This document shows, piece after piece, positions 1 to 5,855 of a DNA stretch of 5,855 bases. A model generated the notes under the pieces. That model saw only the letters and a program-made list of their open reading frames with translations. It ran no database searches and was not told where the DNA came from. This DNA is from SVQP01 sp045587385 (GTDB taxonomy: Bacteria > Bacillota > Clostridia > Oscillospirales > CAG-272): positions 1 to 5,855 of the forward strand of contig JAZNCE010000044.1 in the NCBI GenBank assembly GCA_045587385.1. The letters run 5' to 3'. Numbering within the stretch: position 1 is the first letter of the stretch; each line of letters starts with the position of its first letter. The translations under genes were made by a program, and so were the position numbers.

Positions 1-368
1 ATATGGGCAGAGTGTTTGAGGAGATCTGCAAGCAGTATCTTTGGAAGCAGCTTCTTTCGGGCAACTCACCCGTTGAGTTTACCTCGCTCGGACGCTGGTG
101 GGGCAACGATCCAAAATCCAAGTCTCAGACCGAGATCGATATTATGGGCGAAGCCGATAAAAATACCGCCCTCTTCGGTGAATGCAAATGGACGAACGAA
201 AAGGTTGACGTCGGCGTGCTCGATCTTCTTGTTGAGAGAAGCAACCTGTTCCATTATAAAAACAAGCATTACTACCTCTTCGCCAAGTCCGGCTTTACCA
301 AAGGCTGCACAGAGAAAGCAGCCGAGATGGGTAACGTAACTCTGGTTGAGTATGAGAATATACTTTGA
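1..368 (+). CDS. DUF234-type ATPase, C-terminal part only (5' end outside window)
   Basis: This is the last ~121 residues of a larger protein. In the DUF234 family an N-terminal P-loop ATPase domain is followed by a winged-helix segment and a C-terminal domain resembling PD-(D/E)xK nucleases. Seen here, numbering from the ATG at base 3: a G-x-x-F-E-E-I-C helix (residues 2-9), a GRWWG strand (30-34), E-I-D (44-46) and E-C-K-W (60-63). These fit the acidic/E-x-K pattern of the nuclease-like fold. The ATG at base 3 is probably an internal methionine, because the GRVFEEICKQYL stretch is normally mid-protein and no ribosome-binding site can be seen in the two bases before it. The function of these ATPases is poorly defined; catalysis by the tail is inferred, not shown. 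G+C is 84/180 in 121-300, higher than in the next gene, so it may be older host or neighbouring DNA rather than part of the restriction system. Confidence 0.8.
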   Translation, partial: MGRVFEEICKQYLWKQLLSGNSPVEFTSLGRWWGNDPKSKSQTEIDIMGEADKNTALFGECKWTNEKVDVGVLDLLVERSNLFHYKNKHYYLFAKSGFTKGCTEKAAEMGNVTLVEYENIL

Positions 369-376
369 TTTTCTAT

Positions 377-411
377 TTGATGTTAATTAAGCAAAATTAT
401 AAGTGGATAAT
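377..411 (+). promoter_or_regulatory. Possible weak promoter ahead of the 235-residue gene
   Basis: The 62-base gap between the first two genes is very AT-rich. It holds a TTGATG box (377-382, 4/6 to the -35 consensus), then TATAAG (398-403, 5/6 to the -10) at a short 15-base spacing. GATAAT (406-411, 5/6) is an alternative -10. AT-rich DNA yields such matches by chance, so this is only a candidate. No hairpin followed by a T run is visible here, so read-through from the DUF234 gene is also possible. Confidence 0.22.
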
Positions 412-430
412 ATGTAAAAAGGATATATAA

Positions 431-1138
431 ATGAAACAATTACAAGAAACTGTATCAAAATTGTCTGAATTGCGAAATCATTACGCAAGCTATATCAATA
501 ATGCTAATAATTGGACTGTGCATCCTAAAGATATTCAGTCTTTTAATACTCTTATATCTAATCTCATTTCACAGGTTTTGCCATACTCACCGTGCATAGC
601 AAATATGCTAATTGATATACGCAATAATTTGTTTCAAAATACTCAGGTTGTTATGTTTAATCCATTTCGGTTTGGAGCATTGCAAACCATCCTGTGTTAT
701 CTTAAATCTAACGATTTTATTTGTAATACTGCCATGTACCTGAATACCCCATGGAATGATGTAAATGAATCGGTTAGAAAATTGCTTGAAGACACCTCAA
801 ATGCAAGTGTTAGATTAGATTATAATCAAGTCGGTGTTGCCGCAAGAGAAATTTATATAATTTTGGCTAAAAAAGTATACAATCCTTCAATTCATAAAAG
901 TGAGGATGGTAAGAAAATCGGAGAAGCTGATGCGAAAGGAATGATTACGGCATTTTTCAATAGTGAGCTTCAAGGTCAGAGCTTAAAAAATTATGCAATT
1001 GAGGCAGTAAAATTAGCCGAAACCGTGACACATATGAAAACGGAAGATGTTAAACGAGTACAGTCGTTGGTAATAGCTGTAACGAGTTTGGTAGGAATCG
1101 TAAATAGCGTCTATAAGGAAAACAAAGCCGTAAAATAA
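431..1138 (+). CDS. Uncharacterised helical protein (235 aa) upstream of type III R-M genes
   Basis: I do not recognise a named family with confidence. The ATG is supported by AAAGGA at 418-423 with a 7-base spacer; the stop is TAA. The protein looks soluble and mostly helical, with no signal peptide or clear membrane segment. The C-terminal half (about 137-230) has the pattern AREIYIILAKKVYNP (137-152), then H155, D159-G160, D167-A168-K169 and E179-L180-x-G182, then a helix with H201-M-K-T204. This resembles, from memory only, a helical C-terminal domain in uncharacterised proteins found near restriction or abortive-infection genes. It could be HEPN-like, but the R-x(4-6)-H nuclease motif of active HEPN toxins is not present around R139. 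G+C is low (56/180 in 541-720) compared with the gene before it, suggesting separate acquisition. It runs in the direction of mod with a 90-base gap, so an accessory, regulatory or back-up defence role is possible but unproven. Confidence 0.8.
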   Translation: MKQLQETVSKLSELRNHYASYINNANNWTVHPKDIQSFNTLISNLISQVLPYSPCIANMLIDIRNNLFQNTQVVMFNPFRFGALQTILCYLKSNDFICNTAMYLNTPWNDVNESVRKLLEDTSNASVRLDYNQVGVAAREIYIILAKKVYNPSIHKSEDGKKIGEADAKGMITAFFNSELQGQSLKNYAIEAVKLAETVTHMKTEDVKRVQSLVIAVTSLVGIVNSVYKENKAVK

Positions 1139-1153
1139 TATCAAACAAATACG

Positions 1154-1179
1154 CGACAATGGGCTAATCAAAATTGTCG
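1154..1179. repeat. 7-bp perfect inverted repeat in the mod leader
   Basis: CGACAAT (1154-1160) and ATTGTCG (1173-1179) are exact reverse complements separated by 12 bases. The centre-to-centre distance of 19 bases is about two helical turns, which would suit a dimeric repressor binding one face of DNA. Alternatively it is a 7-bp RNA hairpin in the leader of mod. There is no T run after it, so it is not a rho-independent terminator. A chance occurrence in about 90 bases cannot be excluded. Confidence 0.45.
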
Positions 1180-1203
1180 ATCGTAGGAATGAAAGAAAAT
1201 ATT
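1174..1203 (+). promoter_or_regulatory. Possible promoter for mod-res overlapping the inverted repeat
   Basis: TTGTCG (1174-1179, 4/6 to the -35 box) lies inside the right arm of the inverted repeat. AATATT (1198-1203, 4/6 to the -10 box) follows at an 18-base spacing, 25 bases before the mod start. If real, a protein bound to the repeat would block the -35 box. Both boxes are weak matches, and mod could instead be transcribed from upstream of the 235-residue gene. Confidence 0.22.
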
Positions 1204-1228
1204 CGTCAGGATAAAGGAAGGAATATCA

Positions 1229-3427
1229 ATGGCAGCATTAAATGAACTGATAGATAAAATTGAAAATCCCGAGCTTCGTGCTCAAATACAAGAAGCGGCA
1301 AATAAGCTTGCCAAGCAGAAGAAATTCGGTTTGGTATTTGAGGAGCATTTGCCCGAATGTACTCCCCTTTACGACATTCCTGTTAAGAAGGGGGCAACCG
1401 TTTCGTTGAAGTCTGGATCGGTCAACAATACCTTCAAGGTATTAAAGATTGAGAACGGTAAGGCTTGGTGTATGCCGAAAAGCGGCAATACAGCAATAGA
1501 ATATCCCGTTGAAGATCTGGTTGTTACAGCCGAGTTTGGCGAGGCAATCTATCCTTGTCTCAAGCTGTTGGATAGTGTTTGCAATGCTTCCGATAGCGAT
1601 CTGTGGCATACTCTTATTGAGGCGGATAATTATCACGCGCTCCAGCTTCTCGAATATCTTTATGCGGGTAAAGTTGATTGTATTTATATAGATCCCCCTT
1701 ATAACTCTGGCGCAACAGATTGGAAATATAATAACAAATATGTAGATGAAAATGATGAATATAAGCATAGTAAATGGTTATCTTTTATGCAAAAGCGGTT
1801 AGAAATAGCCAAACGTTTGCTTAACCCCTATGATTCTATTTTAATTGTTACAATTGATGAAAAAGAATATTTGCATCTTGGATGTTTGCTTGAAGAAATG
1901 TTTTCATATGCAAATATTCAAATGGTCAGTAGTGTTATTAATCGTGCAGGTACAGGACGCAAATATGAGTTTTCTCGAACCGATGAATATTTGTTCTTTG
2001 TCAGAATAGGTTCTGCTTCTATTGCTTTGGATGGAAGTGAAGGCCAAAATACGCCAGTGGTTTGGGATACTTTACGTAGATCTGGACCAACAAACACATG
2101 GAATAAAACAAAAAAGCAGTTCTATCCTGTATTTGTTGATGATAGTACAAAGAAGATCCATTCGGTAGGAGATCCCCTTATTTTTGGAGTGGACAAAATG
2201 TGTGATGTTGTTGCTCCTGCTGGGTGTACTGCAGTTTTTCCAATTCGCGATAATGGGATGGAAATGATGTGGGGATGCGTGAAAGAAGAATTTCTCGCTC
2301 GTTTAAATAAAGGATATATAAGAGTTGGAAAACACACTCCCAATAAACCGCAGAAATATGTTATCTCATACCTAACTGGAGGAATAATTTCTGACATTGA
2401 ATCCGGAAAAGCCTTTATTAAAAACATTTGCGATGATGGCAGTGTTAATGCATTTTATTATGAAAGCAAAGAAATCCCTCCAACAACGAATTGGAACAAG
2501 CACACTCATGATGCTCAGTGGTTTGGCTCAAACATTGTAAAGTCAATTCTTACACCAAACAGATTTTCTTATCCAAAATCGTTGTATGCAGTTAAAGATT
2601 GTTTGTATTATGCAACCGCCAACAAACCCAACGCTTTGATTGTTGATTTCTTTGCCGGTTCGGGTACAACACTTCACGCCACTAATCTTCTTAATGCGGA
2701 AGATGGTGGTAAACGTCGTTGTATAATGATAACAAACAATGAGATCAGTGAAGCTGAAAAAAATGAATTTGAAGCACGTGGTATTAAGCAAGGAGACGAA
2801 GAATGGGAAAATAAGGGTATAGCGCGATATGTAACATGGCCTCGGACAGTTTGCAGTATTCTTGGCAAAGATGTGAACGGCAATCCTTTAGATGGTGATT
2901 ATGGTGTTATCGAAGAAGAATATATAATAGACGATGAGGATACTATCGTTTCTAAAAAGACTGGAAAGCCCACTTCAAAAAAAATATATATTAAAAAAGA
3001 AGTACAAAAACTTCCCCAATTGGCCGAAATCAAACGATCCGATGGCTTTCATGCAAATGCCGTCTTCTTCAAACTCGGATTCCTTGATAAAACCAAGGTT
3101 TCACTTGGTATGCAATTCAAAGAGCTGTTATCTACTTTGTGGATGAAGGCGGGGGCTATCGGTGAGTGTCCTACGATTGATGGGAATGTTCCCGAGATGC
3201 TTATTCTGTCTAAAAATAAGATGCCGATTTTGAATAACGAGAATGCTTTTGCAGAGTTCAAGAATCAGTTGGACGAGCATCCCGAAATTGAGGTTGTTTA
3301 TCTTGTTACCGATTATGAGGCGGGATTTGTATCCATGACAAAAGCACTTGAAGGTAAACAAACATATCAATTATACCGCGATTATCTCGATAACTTTAGA
3401 ATAAATGCAGGGAGGAACAGTAGATGA
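1229..3427 (+). CDS. mod: Type III restriction-modification methyltransferase subunit (Mod), adenine-N6, beta class
   Basis: The predicted product transfers a methyl group from S-adenosylmethionine to adenine in a short recognition site, and also gives Res its site specificity. Start: AGGAAGG (1215-1221) lies 7 bases before the ATG. Visible domains: an N-terminal charged helix (about 1-35); a small beta-rich, SH3/Tudor-looking segment (about 50-105); LIEADNYHALQLL just before motif IV D155-P-P-Y158; WLSFMQKRLEIAKRLL and ILIVTIDEKE (motif V/VI region); DEYLFFVR; a long variable region taken as target recognition (about 260-440); the motif X-like F446-SYPKS451; and SAM-binding motif I D473-FFAGSGTT481. 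DPPY before FxGxG defines the beta order typical of type III Mod and related enzymes. A charged insertion (about 562-591) precedes a C-terminal domain. Its length is somewhat above the ~640 residues of EcoP15I Mod. G+C is 80/180 at 1321-1500, 51/180 at 1741-1920 and 77/180 at 3121-3300, a mosaic pattern. The stop overlaps the res start. Confidence 0.9.
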   Translation: MAALNELIDKIENPELRAQIQEAANKLAKQKKFGLVFEEHLPECTPLYDIPVKKGATVSLKSGSVNNTFKVLKIENGKAWCMPKSGNTAIEYPVEDLVVTAEFGEAIYPCLKLLDSVCNASDSDLWHTLIEADNYHALQLLEYLYAGKVDCIYIDPPYNSGATDWKYNNKYVDENDEYKHSKWLSFMQKRLEIAKRLLNPYDSILIVTIDEKEYLHLGCLLEEMFSYANIQMVSSVINRAGTGRKYEFSRTDEYLFFVRIGSASIALDGSEGQNTPVVWDTLRRSGPTNTWNKTKKQFYPVFVDDSTKKIHSVGDPLIFGVDKMCDVVAPAGCTAVFPIRDNGMEMMWGCVKEEFLARLNKGYIRVGKHTPNKPQKYVISYLTGGIISDIESGKAFIKNICDDGSVNAFYYESKEIPPTTNWNKHTHDAQWFGSNIVKSILTPNRFSYPKSLYAVKDCLYYATANKPNALIVDFFAGSGTTLHATNLLNAEDGGKRRCIMITNNEISEAEKNEFEARGIKQGDEEWENKGIARYVTWPRTVCSILGKDVNGNPLDGDYGVIEEEYIIDDEDTIVSKKTGKPTSKKIYIKKEVQKLPQLAEIKRSDGFHANAVFFKLGFLDKTKVSLGMQFKELLSTLWMKAGAIGECPTIDGNVPEMLILSKNKMPILNNENAFAEFKNQLDEHPEIEVVYLVTDYEAGFVSMTKALEGKQTYQLYRDYLDNFRINAGRNSR
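2977..2984 (+). repeat. A8 homopolymer inside mod (possible slippage site)
   Basis: Eight consecutive A bases span codons Ser583-Lys584-Lys585-Ile586, with an A6 run at 2993-2998 just downstream. Reading the frames by hand, loss of one A would move translation into a frame that ends at 3146 (about 638 residues in total). Gain of one A would hit TAA within a few codons (about 588 residues). Either change removes the Mod C-terminus and stops translation well before the res start. Whether the tract varies in a population is not visible from one sequence. Confidence 0.4.
3409..3415 (+). promoter_or_regulatory. Strong Shine-Dalgarno site for res, inside the end of mod
   Basis: AGGGAGG lies 8 bases before the ATG at 3424 and within the last codons of mod. 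It fixes the res start, which otherwise would be missed because the reading frame has no stop inside the window. Together with the ATGA overlap it indicates translational coupling, keeping Res made only where Mod has been translated. Confidence 0.75.
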
Positions 3428-5855
3428 AGGTAGATTTAATATCCTTTCAGGAAAAAGCCGTAAAAGAGTTGCGTCTTGATATTGCGGAAGCTCTTGGTAC
3501 ATATCAGCGCAGGCATAAGACTCAGGTCGTTTCTCTGCAAGCGCCCACCGGTGCCGGTAAAACCATTATTGCCGCAGCATTGATTGAGAATATTTATTTT
3601 GGCACAACTATGCCGGATGGGACGACTTATGCCGAGCAGCCCGAAGCTATCTTTGTTTGGTTGTCAGATTCTCCGGAATTGAACGAACAGTCCAAGGCAA
3701 AGATTGAGCTTAAAACGAGCAAGCTTCGTTTCGGTCAGTGTGTTACAATCTCCGAGGATTCCTTTGATATGGAAATGCTTGAGGACGGCAATATTTATTT
3801 TCTTAACACACAGAAAATCAGCCGTAGTGCCAAACTGAGTCAGCATTCCGATTCCCGTCAGTATACGATTTGGGAAACGCTTGATAATACGATTCAGAAC
3901 AAATCAGATCACTTGTATTTTATCATCGATGAGGCACACCGTGGAGCAAAAAGCAAACGCGAAGCAGGTACCGACACAACCATTATGCAGCGCTTTATCA
4001 AGGGCCATGAATATATGGAAAACGGTATTAAGCGCACGATGCGTTCAATGCCCGTAATTCTCGGTATCAGTGCCACAGCAGATAGATTTAACACGTTGGT
4101 TGGCAATATAACGAACGTAGGACTCCAAAAGTATGTCATTACTGCCGATGACGTTCGCAGCTCCGGTCTTCTCAAGGATAGAATTGCGATCACCTATCCC
4201 GAGGATCCCGAAAAGAATAACGATATGGTGCTTTTGGAAGCCGCCGTGGAAGAATGGCAGAAAAAGTGCCTAAGATGGAAGCAGTATACGACTGAGCAGC
4301 ACTATGCAAACGTTGATCCTGTTTTCGTAGTTCAGGTTCGTAAAGGAAGCGGTTCAACGTTATCCGATACAAACCTTGAAGACGTTCTTGCTAAAATCGA
4401 AGAAAAGCTTGGTAAACGATTTGCTGCGGGCGAGGTTGTCCATTGCTTTGGTGAAAATACGTCTGTTGAATTAAACGGTCTTAAAATTCCGCACATGAAG
4501 GCATCCGAAATTGCTGACGATCACAAGATCAAGGTTGTATTCTTTAAGGAAGCACTGTCAACGGGATGGGATTGCCCCAGAGCAGAGACCATGATGTCCT
4601 TTGCCGTTCGTAATGATCCCACCTATATCGCACAGTTGCTTGGCAGAATGGTTAGAACTCCCTTGCAAATGCGCGTACAACGCGATGAGTTTTTGAACGA
4701 TGTAAAGCTCTACTTGCCCTACTTTAACAAGGAAACCGTTAAGCGTGTAGTAGAAGAGCTGCAAAGCAATGAAGGCGGAGATATTCCTACCGAGATCAAC
4801 GGAGAATCTCTTGAAGAGCCCACCTATGTTACTTGGACGGTTCACACACCGAGAAATACACGCCAGCCGGTTATGATTCCGGGTCAGACGAGTATGTTTG
4901 ACACACCTGCTTCAGCCGATGCAAACTCTGTGGCACCTGTCACCACTGCACCGGCAAGCGATAATCCTTCTGTTCCGTCCCATACTCATTCTGCTCCTGT
5001 AGGGGAAAACAATGCACCGGAATATAATCCTCCGATGACCGTTACCGTCCCCGCGCCAAGCACGCCAACTACTCCGTTGTTTACACCGCCCGCACCCGGC
5101 AGGCAACTTGTAATTCAAACGGATATTGATCGCGTTGAGATCATTGATTTCATCAATGCACAAGGTTATTTAACGTATTTTATCCGTCATGACCGCATCA
5201 ATGATTACCTCAAATCGCTTCTTGACCTCGCTGATCTTCTTACACATAACCTTATTTACCAAAATGCACGTGATGAAGTTATTGATGACGTTCTCGGTTT
5301 GATTCGTGCATACGTTGATGAGCTTCACCGCACAGGTAAATATGAGGAACTCGCAAAACAAGTATTGGAATTCAAATTATCGATTCAGGTATTTGATCCA
5401 TTCGGACAAGCTTTGGTTGATAATTACTTTGACGATCTTACTATGATGTCTGAGAACGACCTTGACAGGCGTGTAAGAGATGCAGATGCCAAGCTTGGAC
5501 GCTATGGCTTCCCAAGCAAATACGGACATTTGTATTACGATGAAGACGATCCCAATGCTCACAAAATTGACTGTGTGCTCTTTGCCAACGATGATACTTG
5601 CAGTGCAAAGCTTGGCGGTTATGCGAAGAAAAAGCTGAATGAGTTTAGCAAAAAGTATCGTATTGCTATCGTTAGCAAGTCGGATTCTTGCAAGAAGAAA
5701 TATCATGATATTATGGCGGATAGTGACGTAATCAGTGAACAGATCTTCGCAATTCCTGAAAATATCAGCGTTCGTGAAGATCCCGACGGAACTGAGTACG
5801 ACAATCATTTGCTTGCCTCTCCCGAAACCGGAATCGCAAAAATCAAGCTGAACGG
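3424..5855 (+). CDS. res: Type III restriction enzyme Res subunit, SF2 helicase (3' end outside window)
   Basis: The predicted product is the ATP-dependent motor and cutting subunit that works with Mod on unmethylated invading DNA. The frame is open for 810 codons with no stop. Seen: a Q-motif-like FQEKAV near the N-terminus; Walker A A40-PTGAGKT47; a tryptophan-rich WLSDSPELN strand; DEAH box D169-EAH172; motif III-like G214-ISATAD220; FFKEALSTGWDCPRA (about 372-387, motif V region); and motif VI Q404-LLGRMVR411. A Pro/Thr/Ala/Ser-rich linker (484-560) follows, then a helical region and a segment with repeated acidic and lysine-rich stretches. Known family members such as EcoP15I Res are about 970 residues with a C-terminal PD-(D/E)xK nuclease; that domain should begin at or just beyond the window end, so its integrity cannot be judged. 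The start is set by AGGGAGG and a 4-base ATGA overlap with mod. Confidence 0.9.
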   Translation, partial: MKVDLISFQEKAVKELRLDIAEALGTYQRRHKTQVVSLQAPTGAGKTIIAAALIENIYFGTTMPDGTTYAEQPEAIFVWLSDSPELNEQSKAKIELKTSKLRFGQCVTISEDSFDMEMLEDGNIYFLNTQKISRSAKLSQHSDSRQYTIWETLDNTIQNKSDHLYFIIDEAHRGAKSKREAGTDTTIMQRFIKGHEYMENGIKRTMRSMPVILGISATADRFNTLVGNITNVGLQKYVITADDVRSSGLLKDRIAITYPEDPEKNNDMVLLEAAVEEWQKKCLRWKQYTTEQHYANVDPVFVVQVRKGSGSTLSDTNLEDVLAKIEEKLGKRFAAGEVVHCFGENTSVELNGLKIPHMKASEIADDHKIKVVFFKEALSTGWDCPRAETMMSFAVRNDPTYIAQLLGRMVRTPLQMRVQRDEFLNDVKLYLPYFNKETVKRVVEELQSNEGGDIPTEINGESLEEPTYVTWTVHTPRNTRQPVMIPGQTSMFDTPASADANSVAPVTTAPASDNPSVPSHTHSAPVGENNAPEYNPPMTVTVPAPSTPTTPLFTPPAPGRQLVIQTDIDRVEIIDFINAQGYLTYFIRHDRINDYLKSLLDLADLLTHNLIYQNARDEVIDDVLGLIRAYVDELHRTGKYEELAKQVLEFKLSIQVFDPFGQALVDNYFDDLTMMSENDLDRRVRDADAKLGRYGFPSKYGHLYYDEDDPNAHKIDCVLFANDDTCSAKLGGYAKKKLNEFSKKYRIAIVSKSDSCKKKYHDIMADSDVISEQIFAIPENISVREDPDGTEYDNHLLASPETGIAKIKLN
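4873..5103 (+). other. Proline-rich low-complexity linker within Res
   Basis: Codons 484-560 of Res encode 77 residues with 17 prolines, many Thr, Ala and Ser, and no lysine or cysteine. It begins after a TWTVHTPRNTRQ stretch that ends the helicase-associated part and finishes at PAPGRQLVIQTDID, where ordered sequence resumes. The composition predicts a disordered tether between the motor and the C-terminal half. The reading frame is uninterrupted and the DNA shows no exact tandem repeat, so this is not a recent repeat expansion. Confidence 0.8.

Noticed and set aside
16..339. 107-codon + strand frame overlapping the DUF234 gene
   Set aside because: The amino-acid make-up is Ser/Arg/Pro-rich out-of-frame sequence, while the other frame encodes the nuclease-like motifs.
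3..368. Complete small gene starting at the ATG at base 3
   Set aside because: The sequence matches the C-terminal part of a longer family, and the window begins two bases earlier, so no start context can be seen. It is treated as a fragment cut by the window edge.
1154..1183. Inverted repeat as a transcription terminator
   Set aside because: The stem is only 7 bp with a 12-base loop, and no run of T follows. The adjacent CGATCG palindrome (1178-1183) is too short to mean anything alone.
1442..1768. 108-codon open frame on the - strand with an Ile/Phe-rich start
   Set aside because: It overlaps the DPPY region of mod. The hydrophobic start comes from reading AT-rich codons in reverse and is not evidence for a membrane protein.
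2934..3146. 70-codon + strand frame within mod
   Set aside because: It has no ribosome-binding site and no recognisable product. It matters only as the frame entered if the A8 tract loses one base.
5377..5808. 143-codon open frame on the - strand
   Set aside because: It lies wholly inside res, which has clear helicase motifs and good codon structure. No ribosome-binding site or family resemblance is seen; it is an antisense shadow.
1..5855. tRNA, rRNA, CRISPR array, insertion-sequence ends or attachment sites
   Set aside because: Reading through the window I saw no cloverleaf-like stretch, regularly spaced repeats, transposase or integrase sequence, or paired terminal repeats. Short diverged sites could be missed by eye.

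Overview
The window looks like a stretch of defence genes from a moderately AT-rich bacterium, probably a Clostridia-type Firmicute. The evidence is strong purine-rich Shine-Dalgarno sites at sensible spacing, a mixed but AT-leaning codon usage, and protein sequences that feel like gut or rumen Clostridia. The taxonomic guess is from family feel only, because no rRNA or other marker is present. All real genes are on the + strand.

Layout. (1) Positions 1-368 hold the C-terminal end of a DUF234-type ATPase, whose nuclease-like tail shows an E-x-D ... E-x-K signature; its N-terminal ATPase part lies upstream of the window. (2) Positions 431-1138 encode a 235-residue, largely helical protein of unknown function. 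It is distinctly AT-rich: 56 of 180 bases are G+C in 541-720, against 84 of 180 in 121-300. (3) Positions 1229-3427 encode a 732-residue beta-class adenine methyltransferase of the type III Mod kind (DPPY before the FxGxG motif). (4) Positions 3424-5855 encode the type III Res subunit, an SF2 helicase with Walker A, DEAH, SAT and Q-x2-GR-x2-R motifs. It is still open at the window end, so its C-terminal endonuclease domain is not visible.

How they work together. Mod and Res overlap by ATGA and are almost certainly translationally coupled. Mod would recognise and methylate a short asymmetric site. Mod plus Res would translocate or diffuse from unmethylated sites and cut, giving defence against phage and plasmids. 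The 235-residue protein sits just upstream in the same direction with a 90-base gap. It may be an accessory member of the locus, but its role is unknown. The DUF234 ATPase is more likely the chromosomal or older-island neighbour.

Points of interest. The methyltransferase gene is a composition mosaic, AT-rich in its centre and richer in G+C at both ends, as expected if the target-recognition part was exchanged. Res carries a 77-residue Pro/Thr/Ala/Ser-rich linker with no lysine or cysteine. A 7-bp inverted repeat lies in the leader of mod and may overlap a promoter. An A8 tract inside mod could, if it slips, truncate Mod and uncouple Res. I see no tRNA, rRNA, CRISPR array, insertion sequence or rho-independent terminator.
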